The position numbers were made by a program, and so were the translations under genes. A stretch of 59,745 bases of DNA, from positions 1 through 59,745 of the forward strand of contig CAZVLE010000061.1 of assembly GCA_964627855.1 (NCBI GenBank), in the 5' to 3' direction. Shown one piece after another: positions 1 to 8,690 of the stretch (the stretch's first letter is position 1; each line of letters begins with the position of its first letter). The DNA is from CAZVLE01 sp964627855 (GTDB lineage Bacteria > Bacillota > Dethiobacteria > DTU022). The notes under the pieces were generated by a model. The model made no database searches. It saw nothing but the letters and a program-made list of their open reading frames with translations, and was not told the origin of the DNA.

Positions 1-792
1 CAGGTTCAACTGCTGGATCGGACCAATAAAGGAATAACGCCCACTGAAATAGGGCTTTACCTTTACGGTGAAGCTCAGAAGGTTATTGCCATGCTGGCCA
101 GCATTGAAAGAGAAATCGAGTTAACCCGTAACCCCATCGAAGATTTAAATGTTGGAGCCTCCTGCACAATTGGCAACTCCGCCCTGCCCTGTACTCTTTT
201 AATTTTCCAAAAAAAGTTCCCGGGGTACAGCATTTCTATTGAGATAGGTAACACCCAGGATGTTTTTGAAAAACTGATCAGCCGGCGCATAGAAATCGGG
301 CTTGTGGAAGGACCAATCGACAAGGCCTGGAGAAAAAATCTTTCTGATGAGCAAATTACGGTCAAAAAAATTACCCAAACCAGGCTTATACTGGTATCAG
401 CTGAAAACGGCACTTATCACGATGTCAACAGGGTAAATCTTGAGGAATTAAAAAAAATGCCCTTAATTTTACGCGAACAGGGCTCAGGCATCCGGGCCAC
501 CTTTGAACACACTATAATTGCACAAAAATTTCAATTAAGTGATTTTAATATTATTTATGAAATGAACACAAGCAATTCTATAGTCTCAGCGGTCGCTTCA
601 GATATGGGTGTTGCTTTACTCCCGGTAATGGCTTTGCGTAAAGAGTTACGGCATAAGATCTTAAAAGCAATTACAGTTAAGGATATTCAATTTAAGCACG
701 ATTTCCATCTTATCTACAGGGAGAATTCTAAGAAAAAATCACACCAGGAATTTGTTAACTTAGTCAGCTCAAAAGAGCGGGGTTTTTGTTAA
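1..792 (+). CDS. LysR-family transcriptional regulator (5' partial)
   Basis: The frame is open from base 1, and the residues before the first in-frame ATG (base 91) read as the end of a LysR winged helix (LLDRTNKGITPTEIG). The gene therefore begins upstream of the window and base 91 is not its start. The 263 visible residues cover the linker helix and the two-lobed effector-binding domain; the stretch LILREQGSGIR is typical of that domain. It would bind DNA as a homotetramer and respond to a small ligand that cannot be told from sequence. It ends 20 bases from the convergent YeeE/YedE gene, so it is not in the divergent arrangement usual for a direct target. Confidence 0.85.
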   Translation, partial: QVQLLDRTNKGITPTEIGLYLYGEAQKVIAMLASIEREIELTRNPIEDLNVGASCTIGNSALPCTLLIFQKKFPGYSISIEIGNTQDVFEKLISRRIEIGLVEGPIDKAWRKNLSDEQITVKKITQTRLILVSAENGTYHDVNRVNLEELKKMPLILREQGSGIRATFEHTIIAQKFQLSDFNIIYEMNTSNSIVSAVASDMGVALLPVMALRKELRHKILKAITVKDIQFKHDFHLIYRENSKKKSHQEFVNLVSSKERGFC

Positions 793-812
793 AATAATTC
801 TTAATTAGCTAC

Positions 813-2024
813 TTAGAGTAAATAGCGCATAAAAAACTTGCCGCCGAAATATGCCCCAGCTAAGATAAACAGGCCAAATACCCAGCCGTGTAAAGAAAAG
901 GAACTCAACCCTCCCCAGAAGCCGCCGAAATTACAGCCCATGGCAATGCGCGAACTGTAACCTAAAAGAATACCTCCACTTAAAGCAGACACAGAAAACC
1001 TGAATGACTTAATGCGCCTTATTCTAAATTCGCTGTGGATAAGGCTGGCAAATAAAGAGCCAAAGATAATTCCCGCAGAAAGGTACAATAAGGGATGCTC
1101 CAGATAAATCCTCCTCCCTTCAAGATAGATTAGCTCCTGAAAATAGTACCAATCACAGGGAGTAAAACCAAACCGGCAGCTCAACCAGCCGGCCAGGTGA
1201 GTAAGGCCGCTGGTAATACCTCCGGGTCTGCCCCAAAAATAAAAAAGTAATATATTGGCCAGGGAAAGAGCCACGGCTCCGGTAAAATAAGACCAGTTTT
1301 TCCCGCGAAAAAACATGTTTGAGAGGTTACTCATACTATTAATAAAAAAACCGGAATGTATTTTAAAATGATCACCAACCCTGTAAGTGCCTCGTTCGAA
1401 AGCCAGGGCAAAAAAATAGAGCAGGGCTAAAAGTAATATGTAAATGATCAGCGAAGCCGGCCAGCCCAAATAATCCGGGATAAACACTTTACTTGATGAT
1501 TCAATAAACCGGGGGCCCCACCAGCCAAGGTTCCAGGCACCCAGGGCAGAACCAATCAGCAGCCCGGAAAAGGTTACCCATTGCATCAGGTAGCCTTCAC
1601 CCATGCGCATTAAACAGCCCGAAACACAATTTCCGGCTATGACAAGGCCAAAACCGAATAGCACTCCACCGACAATAGTATGTATTCCCACGGGGTAGAT
1701 AATACCGTAGTCGGGGAGATAGCTTGCCCCGGAGAAATGAACGAGAAAAAACCCCAGACTGGTAAGCAGCAATAACAACAATATTGCCCTTGTCAGGGCC
1801 GTGTTTCTGATCATAAATATGTCTCGAAAACCTGCTGCAAAACAAAACCGGGAACGCTGCAATATGTAACCAAAGATAAAACCAAAAAAAGTTGTGATCG
1901 ATGCTTCCCTGTTTGTAATCCACAACAAGACAATTAAAACCAATACGAGGACCAGCATGAAAAGTCCATAATAAGCCTGGTAACTCCTTAAGTTATTGCC
2001 GGTTTGAGATATTGTTGAACCCAT
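813..2024 (-). CDS. YeeE/YedE-family membrane transporter (thiosulfate or selenium compound uptake)
   Basis: A 403-residue integral membrane protein with about ten hydrophobic segments and the two internally related halves of the YeeE/YedE (Sulf_transp) family. The family's conserved cysteine motifs are visible: RSRFCFAAGFRD in the first half, GNCVSGCLMRMGEG after it, and AMGCNFGGFWGG near the C-terminus. Characterised relatives pass thiosulfate (TsuA) through a cysteine relay; others (YedE) are linked to selenium metabolism. The ATG follows AGAGGAAA with 7 bases spacing. It lies 20 bases after a TusA-like gene on the same strand, the usual pairing, so the two form an operon. Which chalcogen is carried is not decidable here. 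Confidence 0.85.
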   Translation of the reverse strand: MGSTISQTGNNLRSYQAYYGLFMLVLVLVLIVLLWITNREASITTFFGFIFGYILQRSRFCFAAGFRDIFMIRNTALTRAILLLLLLTSLGFFLVHFSGASYLPDYGIIYPVGIHTIVGGVLFGFGLVIAGNCVSGCLMRMGEGYLMQWVTFSGLLIGSALGAWNLGWWGPRFIESSSKVFIPDYLGWPASLIIYILLLALLYFFALAFERGTYRVGDHFKIHSGFFINSMSNLSNMFFRGKNWSYFTGAVALSLANILLFYFWGRPGGITSGLTHLAGWLSCRFGFTPCDWYYFQELIYLEGRRIYLEHPLLYLSAGIIFGSLFASLIHSEFRIRRIKSFRFSVSALSGGILLGYSSRIAMGCNFGGFWGGLSSFSLHGWVFGLFILAGAYFGGKFFMRYLL

Positions 2025-2044
2025 TAATTATTTTCCTCTAGTTC

Positions 2045-2272
2045 TCAGGTTGTTTTAGTTATGATTATGTTCCAGACTCCCTCATCAACTTTTACTACTT
2101 CTGCCGGATAGCCGTACTTGGTTTTAAAATGATTTACCACACTGGAAGTAGAACAACTGTGATCAGATTCAAGAATAATTCTGTCTGCCACCTTTACCTC
2201 TTTTAGCTTTTTTTCAATTTTTATAATCGGTATAGGACATATATCTCCCATCGAGTCAACATAATAATCCAT
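2045..2272 (-). CDS. TusA/SirA-family sulfur carrier protein
   Basis: A small cytoplasmic protein of 75 residues with the TusA signature CPIPIIK near the N-terminus; the cysteine carries a persulfide or selenide. A second cysteine lies in the central DHSCSTSS segment. I chose the ATG at 2272 (MDYYVDS), although the frame is open further upstream, because it is preceded by GGAGGAAAG at good spacing and matches the family N-terminus. It is the first gene of a two-gene operon with the downstream YeeE/YedE transporter and probably accepts the sulfur or selenium taken up, as TsuB does beside TsuA. It is the single-domain form, not the longer two-domain YedF. Confidence 0.85.
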   Translation of the reverse strand: MDYYVDSMGDICPIPIIKIEKKLKEVKVADRIILESDHSCSTSSVVNHFKTKYGYPAEVVKVDEGVWNIIITKTT

Positions 2273-2356
2273 ATCTTTCCTCCGAAATAGATAGATCAGA
2301 TTTTTAATAATTAATCTCATTTTGTAGAAAAAACCACTCTTTGTCAATCAGGCTGC

Positions 2357-2503
2357 TCAGCCTATAATAAGACAATAATGATTGCCCCTTCCAAAGTATC
2401 CGCGCTGCCCATAAATTCCTAGGAGCAGCTTAAGTGTATAGGCAGCCCGGGTACCTTGGAACAGAGGTATACTTAATCTATAGCTGAGCAGTTAGAACCC
2501 TTT
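2357..2503 (+). repeat. Structured repeat family 1, copy A
   Basis: A segment of about 145 bases that recurs at 8691-8837 with roughly 80 percent identity by eye. It contains inverted arms (TTCCAAAGTA near 2390 against TACCTTGGAA near 2452), an inner pair CTGCCCATA/TATAGGCAG, and TTAAGTGTA in the loop that can pair with downstream TATACTTAA, giving a pseudoknot-like fold. No open reading frame or T-run terminator explains it. It lies between the TusA-like gene and the thioredoxin remnant. It could be a small RNA, a leader element or a miniature mobile repeat. Confidence 0.7.
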
Positions 2504-2646
2504 TATTACTCGCGATCACTTAAGCCGTGATAATATTGTTAAGCTAACTTCGTTATCTGGTAAACTGTCTTGATCTTTTAAACTTCCAGTGCTACTATAT
2601 TCGTATAGAAGTATATAGTTAAAATTGCACATTAGCAACTCAATAA

Positions 2647-2790
2647 ATAAGCTTTTTCTTAGGGGTGAATGAAATTTTGGAATATGAAGTAATGATGACA
2701 CCAGCCCTGGTAATTTATGATAAAGTGAAAGTTGCCGGCATGATTCCGAGGCCGGAAGAGTTGAAAAATCAAATCCAGGAAGAAATATAA
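2647..2790 (+). pseudogene. C-terminal remnant of a small thioredoxin-like (redox-active disulfide) protein
   Basis: The frame is open from 2647 (after TAA) to TAA at 2788-2790; the only plausible start is GTG at 2665. The 41 residues from there (EILEYEVMMTPALVIYDKVK and onward, ending near QEEI) match the second half of thioredoxin_3-type proteins: a cis-proline TPALV motif, then a glycine and proline near the end. The N-terminal half with the CxxC active site is absent. Such proteins usually sit next to the DUF318 permease in arsenic loci, which is the gene that follows. This is most likely a decayed member of the ars operon. Translation as a short peptide is possible but would lack the redox centre. 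Confidence 0.6.
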
Positions 2791-2838
2791 TTTTATGCGC
2801 ATGCTATGTGCAATATTACAGAGGGAGATGACCTAGTC

Positions 2839-4014
2839 GTGAAGGAATATCAAAAGCTTCTACTGATTGTAGCAGTATTTCTGGCAGCATATTTCATACC
2901 ATTTGACAGCCCCCTGGTCAGTGCTTCGATCATAGAAGCCTTTCACCTATTACAGGAATACGCCAGGGAACACGTTCTCTTTTGTTTGGTTCCCGCTTTT
3001 TTTATTGCCGGTGCAATTGCCAATTTCGTATCACAGGGGGCAGTCATCAAATACTTCGGCAGCGAGGCCAGCCGCTGGATCGCTTATTCAGTTGCCTCTG
3101 TTTCAGGCATGGTCCTGGCAGTCTGCTCCTGCACGGTTTTGCCATTATTTTGCGGCATCTACCGTCGCGGGGCCGGGCTGGGTCCGGCCGTGGCCTTTCT
3201 TTATTCCGGGCCGGCTATCAATGTCCTGGCTATCATCCTCACAGCACGTGTTCTTGGCTGGGAACTGGGGCTGGCCAGGGCAGTCGGGGCAGTGGTTTTT
3301 GCGGTTGTTATAGGCCTGCTGATGGCCCTCTTCTTTTTCAGGGAAGACAAAGAAAGATTATCTTCAAGCATGGCCGGCATGGAAGAAGAGGAAGAAGAGT
3401 CGCGCAGTCCACTGCAAAACATTGCTTTTTTTGTCACCCTCGTTTTGATTCTTATTTTTGCTACCTGGGGTAAACCGGAAGAACCGGTCGGTATTTACAA
3501 TTTGATATTCCAGGTTAAATGGCCGCTTGTTATTGCCCTGCTTGTTTTACTCGGTTTTATTGTAGTGAAATGGTTTAATCGGGAGGAACGCCAGGACTGG
3601 GTTCATACAACCTGGGATTTTGCCAAGCAGATTCTGCCCCTGCTTTTTGCCGGGGTCCTGGTAGCCGGATTACTGATGGGTCGTCCGGGCAGTGAGGCTG
3701 GTTTAATCCCGGTCCGCTATATTGAAGCTCTGGTTGGCGGTAATAGCCTGCAGGCCAACCTGGTTGCTTCGGTCGTCGGTGCATTTATGTATTTTGCCAC
3801 CCTGACCGAGATACCGATTCTGCAGGGACTATTAGGCGCAGGTATGGGCAAAGGTCCTGCCTTGGCTCTGCTTCTGGCCGGGCCGGCCCTTAGCCTTCCG
3901 AACATGCTGGTCATTCATAGTGTACTGGGCCTAAAGAAAACCACCGTATTTATCGTACTGGTAGTAATCATGGCTACTTTATCGGGGATGATTTTTGGAA
4001 ACCTGGTATTATAA
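2839..4014 (+). CDS. DUF318/UPF0718 (ArsP-like) permease
   Basis: A polytopic membrane protein of about 390 residues in two hydrophobic halves joined by an acidic cytoplasmic loop (EEEEEES, near residue 190). It has the family motif around CSCTVLPLFCGIYRRG followed by GPAVAFLYSGPAIN, and a second copy of the theme near the C-terminus (GPALALLLAGPALSLPN). Members of the family export organoarsenicals or unknown substrates, and the arsR-acr3-arsC genes downstream support an arsenic role. The frame has an ATG at 2806, but AGAGGGAG lies 11 bases before a GTG at 2839, which gives a better start directly ahead of the first membrane segment. A terminator follows it, so it is a separate unit from arsR. 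Confidence 0.8.
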   Translation: MKEYQKLLLIVAVFLAAYFIPFDSPLVSASIIEAFHLLQEYAREHVLFCLVPAFFIAGAIANFVSQGAVIKYFGSEASRWIAYSVASVSGMVLAVCSCTVLPLFCGIYRRGAGLGPAVAFLYSGPAINVLAIILTARVLGWELGLARAVGAVVFAVVIGLLMALFFFREDKERLSSSMAGMEEEEEESRSPLQNIAFFVTLVLILIFATWGKPEEPVGIYNLIFQVKWPLVIALLVLLGFIVVKWFNREERQDWVHTTWDFAKQILPLLFAGVLVAGLLMGRPGSEAGLIPVRYIEALVGGNSLQANLVASVVGAFMYFATLTEIPILQGLLGAGMGKGPALALLLAGPALSLPNMLVIHSVLGLKKTTVFIVLVVIMATLSGMIFGNLVL

Positions 4015-4045
4015 AAGAAACGGCACAACATTGCCCGTAATCAGG

Positions 4046-4104
4046 AAAGGGATATAACTCCGTGGATGCAAAAAATAATTTTCTGCGTTGTTACATCCCT
4101 TTTT
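4046..4104 (+). terminator. Probable intrinsic terminator after the permease gene
   Basis: AAAGGGATATAAC (4046-4058) pairs with GTTACATCCCTTT (4090-4102) with one mismatch. The right arm runs into TTTTT. The loop itself contains a weaker GCAAAA/TTTTCTGC pairing. The position 30 bases after the permease stop fits termination. The rest of the 4015-4403 gap holds only the arsR promoter and operator. Confidence 0.6.
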
Positions 4105-4312
4105 AATTGAGGTTGATAAGGAAATGTCCGGGCACAAGTATTATCTGCTTGCTATTGAAATTCTGTCCATAGACTAAACCATAATAAACGTTGCCTGAAC
4201 AAATAATTATAAAAAGATTACCAATCAGGCCCGTTATTATGACTGATCAATCCTATACCACTCAATAGAGCATCTACACTGCATTCACCAGATCTTAATG
4301 TAAAATATTTCA

Positions 4313-4341
4313 TTGCAAAATGCCGTTGGCTATATTATAAT
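4313..4341 (+). promoter_or_regulatory. Sigma-A-type promoter of arsR-acr3-arsC
   Basis: TTGCAA (4313-4318), a 17-base spacer and a perfect TATAAT (4336-4341) lie about 60 bases before the arsR ATG. The palindrome at 4355-4370 falls just past the expected transcription start, where an ArsR repressor would block initiation. Confidence 0.75.
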
Positions 4342-4354
4342 GTTGTCATTATAA

Positions 4355-4370
4355 ATCTAAATAATTAGAT
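4355..4370 (+). promoter_or_regulatory. Probable ArsR operator
   Basis: The palindrome ATCTAA-ATAA-TTAGAT has perfect 6-base arms around a 4-base AT centre, the size and AT-richness expected for ArsR/SmtB dimers. It lies 14 bases downstream of the -10 box and 34 bases before the arsR start. Confidence 0.6.
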
Positions 4371-4403
4371 GTATAGTTAATATGAGAAGCAGGTGCATGA
4401 TTA

Positions 4404-4727
4404 ATGAAAAAACTGATTAACTTTTTTAAGGCCATGGGTGAAGATACCAGGGTTAAAATTATCCTTATGCTTTTAGAGGAGGAGATGTGCATATGTGAAT
4501 TGATGGATGAGTTAAAGCTCTCACAATCCGCTGTATCTCACCATGTTAAAATTTTGAAGCAGGCTGAATTGGTTAATGACCGACGCAGCGGTAAATGGAC
4601 TTTCTACTCGATCAACAAACCGGGATTTGAGGCTCACCTGAAAAGTATGCAAGAAAAATTTATTGATCCGATCGATAACCATGAATATGTCATGAAAAAG
4701 GAAACAAAACTTGAATGCATGAACTAG
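4404..4727 (+). CDS. arsR: ArsR/SmtB-family arsenite-responsive repressor
   Basis: A 107-residue winged-helix repressor. The arsenite-binding pair CIC lies in MCICELMDELKLSQSAVSHH, at the start of the recognition-helix region as in classical ArsR, followed by the HHVKILKQAELV helix and the beta wing (RRSGKWTFYSI). In the family it releases its operator when As(III) or Sb(III) binds the cysteines; the operator and promoter are visible upstream. It is the first gene of arsR-acr3-arsC. It stops at TAG; reading through would add one residue before TAA, so termination is safe even in a cell that decodes TAG. Confidence 0.93.
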   Translation: MKKLINFFKAMGEDTRVKIILMLLEEEMCICELMDELKLSQSAVSHHVKILKQAELVNDRRSGKWTFYSINKPGFEAHLKSMQEKFIDPIDNHEYVMKKETKLECMN

Positions 4728-4792
4728 CTTTAATGATTATCCTTACTTATCAAGTCAGTGCCAAGAAAAATATAACGAGGTGATTAATAAAG

Positions 4793-5854
4793 ATGAGCAC
4801 ACAGAAAGCCTATACCCTCGGTTTTTTTCAGAAGTACTTAACCGTCTGGGTCGCCCTTTGTATTCTGGTCGGCATCGGCCTGGGAGCCGCCTTTCCCGGA
4901 GCAGCACAATTTCTTAATTCACTTTCAATAGCCCAGGTCAATATTCCAGTGGCCATTTTCCTTTTTGCCATGATGTATCCAATCATGGTCCAGATTGATT
5001 TCAGCGAGGTTGTCAATGCCGTCAAAGCACCTAAGGCGGTTTTATTAACCCTCATTATCAACTGGGGTATCAAACCTTTCACCATGTTTTTCTTTGCCTG
5101 GCTGTTTATGCGGGTAATCTGGGCTCCCTTTATCGGACATGAAATTGCCGGAGAGTACATAGCCGGGATGATTCTCTTAGGGATTGCACCCTGCACGGCC
5201 ATGGTTCTGGTCTGGAGTTACCTGGCTCGTGGGTTTATGGGCCTGACCCTGGTTCTGGTTGCCCTTAACTCCCTGACCATGCTCGTGCTTTATGCTCCAC
5301 TGGGCAATTTTTTACTTGGTGTTGCTGAAATGTCCGTCCCCTTTATGACAATCTTCCTAAGCGTTATGCTCTATGTCGGTGTCTCGCTGGTAGCCGGTTA
5401 CTTCAGCCGCACCCGGTTGATTAAAACTAAGGGTATTGACTGGTATGAGAGTGTCTTCCTTAAAAACATGGGAACCATTTCGATTATTGCTCTTTTGGCT
5501 ACCCTGATCTTTTTGTTCATGCTCCAGGGTGGGGTAATCCTTGAAGCTCCGCTGGTTGTCGGCATGATTGCCGTTCCCTTGATCATTCAGACCCTGGTTA
5601 TATTTCTGATCGGTTACATCGTGGCTAAATTCATCGGGCTTACTTATGAAGAAGCCAGCCCTGCAGCAATGATCGGAGCCAGCAACCACTTTGAAGTAGC
5701 CATCGCCACAGCGGTCACAATTTTTGGGCTAACCTCGGGCGCAGCTCTTTCTACCGTTGTCGGGGTATTGATTGAAGTGCCGATTATGCTGGCCCTGGTA
5801 AGAATTTGCCTGCGGACTCGCAACTGGTTCCCGGCCATGAAAAAAGCATCATAA
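4793..5854 (+). CDS. acr3: ACR3-family arsenite efflux transporter
   Basis: A 353-residue bile/arsenite/riboflavin-superfamily membrane protein with ten predicted membrane segments. The ACR3 active-site region GIAPCTAMVLVWSYLARG contains the conserved cysteine used for arsenite transport, and the C-terminal GASNHFEVAIATAVTIFGL matches the second conserved block. It extrudes As(III) using the membrane potential. The ATG follows GAGGTGA. It lies between arsR and arsC, so arsenate reduced by ArsC is exported by this pump. Confidence 0.93.
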   Translation: MSTQKAYTLGFFQKYLTVWVALCILVGIGLGAAFPGAAQFLNSLSIAQVNIPVAIFLFAMMYPIMVQIDFSEVVNAVKAPKAVLLTLIINWGIKPFTMFFFAWLFMRVIWAPFIGHEIAGEYIAGMILLGIAPCTAMVLVWSYLARGFMGLTLVLVALNSLTMLVLYAPLGNFLLGVAEMSVPFMTIFLSVMLYVGVSLVAGYFSRTRLIKTKGIDWYESVFLKNMGTISIIALLATLIFLFMLQGGVILEAPLVVGMIAVPLIIQTLVIFLIGYIVAKFIGLTYEEASPAAMIGASNHFEVAIATAVTIFGLTSGAALSTVVGVLIEVPIMLALVRICLRTRNWFPAMKKAS

Positions 5855-5893
5855 ATGCAGTTTAGACTGAATGCCAAAGGAAGGAAGTTGAAG

Positions 5894-6328
5894 ATGAAAA
5901 AAGTGCTGTTTCTCTGCACCGGCAATTCGGCACGCAGCCAGATGGCCGAAGGGTTTTTAAAAACTCTGGGAGCCGGACTTTTTGAAGTTTACAGCGCCGG
6001 CACAGCCCCGGTTGGCATTAATTCCCGGGCTATTGAAGTTATGAATGAAGCTGGAATTGATATAAGCAATCAGACTTCAGATGCAATAAGTTCTGAATTG
6101 CTCGGCAAGATCGATTTATTGATTACGCTGTGTGGAGATGCCCGCGAAAACTGCCCTTTCGTTCCTGTAAAAGTGGAAAAACGCCACTGGCCATTAAAGG
6201 ATCCCGCCCGGACAGAAGGCAGTGAAAATGAAGTGCTCGAGGAGTTTCGAAAAACCAGGGACCAGATAAATAAATTTGTTGTGGAACTTATTTCAGAAAT
6301 AAAAAGCGATTCCCCCGCGCCCAAATAG
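5894..6328 (+). CDS. arsC: Thioredoxin-coupled arsenate reductase
   Basis: A 144-residue protein of the low-molecular-weight phosphatase fold. The P-loop CTGNSARSQMAE at the N-terminus holds the catalytic cysteine, and the second half has the LITLCGDARENCP redox-cysteine segment typical of thioredoxin-linked ArsC. The start at 5894 (MKKVLFLC) is preceded by GGAAGGAAG; the frame is open 13 codons further but that extension overlaps the end of acr3 and lacks homology. The gene ends in TAG, with about 22 further sense codons before TAA if TAG were read through. That makes it a natural test of how often TAG is decoded in this cell. Confidence 0.93.
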   Translation: MKKVLFLCTGNSARSQMAEGFLKTLGAGLFEVYSAGTAPVGINSRAIEVMNEAGIDISNQTSDAISSELLGKIDLLITLCGDARENCPFVPVKVEKRHWPLKDPARTEGSENEVLEEFRKTRDQINKFVVELISEIKSDSPAPK

Positions 6329-6742
6329 GTTGGCAAGGCATTATTGACTGGTGGCGTTGTTTTCGGCATCGCAGTGCAAAGAATCTAATTTTTCAGTATA
6401 CATGATAGATAAGATATATTGTTAAGTCAAGAAGCTCCAATTACTCATCTAAAATATTACCGAGGATGAGAAGAGGAGTCTTCTTTTTTTGCAGTCACAC
6501 CGGCTAATTCCAAACCGGGCACCAAAACTTAACAATACATTTTTATCTATTTATAGGCAATATATGGTGCTTGCTGAAGTTGACATCCATCTTGAAAGAT
6601 TGCTATACTATATCCTGGAAAAAGTAAATCCCTATCAATTACTGGAGGAAATATAAATTTACTCCATCGCTAAGCCTGAAATAAACTACATTAAGGGTGC
6701 TTTGTATTTCTGCCCTGGGAATAAGAGTGAAAAACTACAACC
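6329..6742. other. Intergenic region after arsC
   Basis: No gene is recognised in these 414 bases. They contain a weak terminator-like hairpin (GAAGA-GGAG-TCTTC then seven T, 6470-6490) and a promoter at 6580-6609 for the following oxidoreductase. Confidence 0.5.
6580..6609 (+). promoter_or_regulatory. Sigma-A-type promoter of the FAD-dependent reductase
   Basis: A perfect TTGACA (6580-6585), an 18-base spacer and TATACT (6604-6609). The start codon is about 130 bases downstream, leaving a leader in which no riboswitch was recognised. Confidence 0.6.
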
Positions 6743-7975
6743 GTGAAACATTATGACCTAATTATTGCCGGCGGTGGTCCTGCCGGACTCTCTGCAGCCT
6801 CTGAGTTAAGTGCACTTTTTTCCGTCCTGGTTATCGAAGAAAGAGAACCGGGAACAACTTCTGCCTCCTGGTATACTTATGAGGATCGTGTTATTGAGAA
6901 CAATCTTGATGAGGCGGTACGCTTTCGCTCCGATCATCTCCACTTTGTAGCTCCCTCCTACGAACATCACATGAAAGACAATTGTGTTGTTCTAGATCAC
7001 CACAAGGTTCTTGATATCTGGCTTCGAGAGGCGCGTGCTAATGGCGCAGATATCATAAAGGCAAGCTACTGTAATTACACCCGCTACCCCGACGGTGTAA
7101 TTGTAAAAACGACGGCAGGAGATTTTTCCACGCCGCTACTTATTGATGCCATGGGGGCACCTTCGCCCATTGTTGAAAAACACGGCCTTGTGCAGCGTAA
7201 GAATGCCTGGGTTATCTATGGGGCAAGGATCCGTGTTCCTGCTTTAACCGGCCCACTACAGATCGAGTATTACCCCTTGAATGATGAAGAGAACACTTAT
7301 GTGGGGGTTCATCCCTATTCGGAAGAGGAGATGAATTTTTTTATATTCAAAGGGCAGACCGGAACCTACGGTAACCCCGATGATCTAAAAGAGTACTTTA
7401 CAACTGTTATTAACCGTACTCACCCTAATGCAGAAATTCTTCAGACCCTGTGTGGAAATATCCCCTCGGGTATCTTAAAGAAGTATGCGCTTGACAATAT
7501 TATTTTCTGGGGAGCTTCAGGAATGCTGAACCCCGATGGTTGCGGGATGGGATTCAATGAGATCCTGCGTCATAGAAAGACTTTCTGCGCAGAGATTGCC
7601 CGAACCTGGAAGGCGAAACAGTTTGACAGCAATGCACTTTCCCGAGTTGCCTTTACCCTGCGCGATTTGGAAACCATGCACTTTCAACGTATTATCGGTG
7701 CTTTCTCACTCTATTTTATAAGAAGTAACGGAAAGTGGGATGGTGGTGTCCGGTGGCTTAATGCAATGGGAGAAGAAAGCCGCTACTGGATGCGTAATGA
7801 AATGAGTCTTAGCTGGATCATGAAGGCGACGAACCGGCTTCACCGAGCGGTTCCCTATAAAGAAACTTTGCGTATGATCCCCCGTGATGAACTTCTCTTT
7901 ATTACAGAGCAGCTTATCCGATTCTCCGTTATTAACATTATTACAAGCGGTAGAAATTTTGTAAAACGGTTGTAG
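6743..7975 (+). CDS. FAD-dependent oxidoreductase of the geranylgeranyl-reductase / lycopene-cyclase type
   Basis: A 410-residue flavoprotein. The N-terminus IIAGGGPAGLSAASEL is a dinucleotide-binding beta-alpha-beta fold, followed by an acidic residue at the end of strand 2 (VIEEREPG). The middle section FWGASGMLNPDGCGMGFNEIL is the second FAD-contact (GD-like) region. The overall organisation resembles flavoproteins that reduce or cyclise isoprenoid chains, but the substrate cannot be deduced. The start is GTG with only a weak ribosome site. It stands alone behind its own promoter, about 175 bases before the DUF116 gene. It stops at TAG. Confidence 0.7.
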   Translation: MKHYDLIIAGGGPAGLSAASELSALFSVLVIEEREPGTTSASWYTYEDRVIENNLDEAVRFRSDHLHFVAPSYEHHMKDNCVVLDHHKVLDIWLREARANGADIIKASYCNYTRYPDGVIVKTTAGDFSTPLLIDAMGAPSPIVEKHGLVQRKNAWVIYGARIRVPALTGPLQIEYYPLNDEENTYVGVHPYSEEEMNFFIFKGQTGTYGNPDDLKEYFTTVINRTHPNAEILQTLCGNIPSGILKKYALDNIIFWGASGMLNPDGCGMGFNEILRHRKTFCAEIARTWKAKQFDSNALSRVAFTLRDLETMHFQRIIGAFSLYFIRSNGKWDGGVRWLNAMGEESRYWMRNEMSLSWIMKATNRLHRAVPYKETLRMIPRDELLFITEQLIRFSVINIITSGRNFVKRL

Positions 7976-8150
7976 CAGTCAAAGCCTATGGCAGATATAA
8001 AACGGTTTGTGCTGAGTCCCTTGTATAAAGAGGGCGGCTCAGCAGCCTTTCTCTGTCGCACCATCTTTTCACCGGAGGCAGCATTCTAATAGAAAAGGTA
8101 TTCTCCATTAATAGTGGCACTGGCTAAACATAAAACCTCGGGAGGAAAAA

Positions 8151-8609
8151 ATGAAAACCCTCTTAACTGATCTGAATAAGCACAACCAGGAAATGATGAA
8201 ATCCATCCCTTTTGCTCAACGGATTTTACTACTTCCGCACTGCATGAGACCGAGCGAAAAGTGCAGAGCAAAATTTAAAAAAGATGGCCTTGAATGCCTG
8301 ACCGATTGTCATAACAATTGCCAAATATCCGCCCTGCGCAAGCTTGCCGGACAGTGTAGTTACAAAGGAGTTTGCGTTGCCGCGGGCGGTTCGATGGCTT
8401 TAAAGTATATTAAGCAAAACGAACCCCAGGGGATAGTTGCCGTGGCCTGCGACAAAGAATTGGAAGAAGGAGTTTGTGCCGTTGAGCAGTATTACCAGGA
8501 GGACGACTCGGCACCCCCTCCTGTGATTATTTCCATTCCTCTTGCAAGCACAGGATGCCTGGATACGAGGGTAGACCTGGATCTTGCCGAAGAAATAATT
8601 AAGACCTAA
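8151..8609 (+). CDS. DUF116 family cysteine-rich protein
   Basis: A 152-residue soluble protein with the DUF116 pattern: LPHCMRP near residue 28, then CRAKFKKDGLECLTDC, CSYKGVCVAAGGS and ACDKELEEG. Ten or more cysteines suggest a metal or iron-sulfur centre; the family is common in anaerobic Clostridia and archaea and its biochemical role is not established. The ATG is preceded by GGGAGGAAAAA. A hairpin (GCTGAG 8011-8016 with CTCAGC 8038-8043) lies in the gap before it. It appears monocistronic. Confidence 0.85.
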   Translation: MKTLLTDLNKHNQEMMKSIPFAQRILLLPHCMRPSEKCRAKFKKDGLECLTDCHNNCQISALRKLAGQCSYKGVCVAAGGSMALKYIKQNEPQGIVAVACDKELEEGVCAVEQYYQEDDSAPPPVIISIPLASTGCLDTRVDLDLAEEIIKT

Positions 8610-8690
8610 ATTTTACTGACATTTCCGCAGCATATTCCCTTTGATCCGAATCTGTCTTACTGACATTCTCCAATACTTCATTTTAACTTT

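Noticed and set aside
2516..2701. Minus-strand 61-codon frame
   Set aside because: No ribosome site or homology; it overlaps the thioredoxin remnant.
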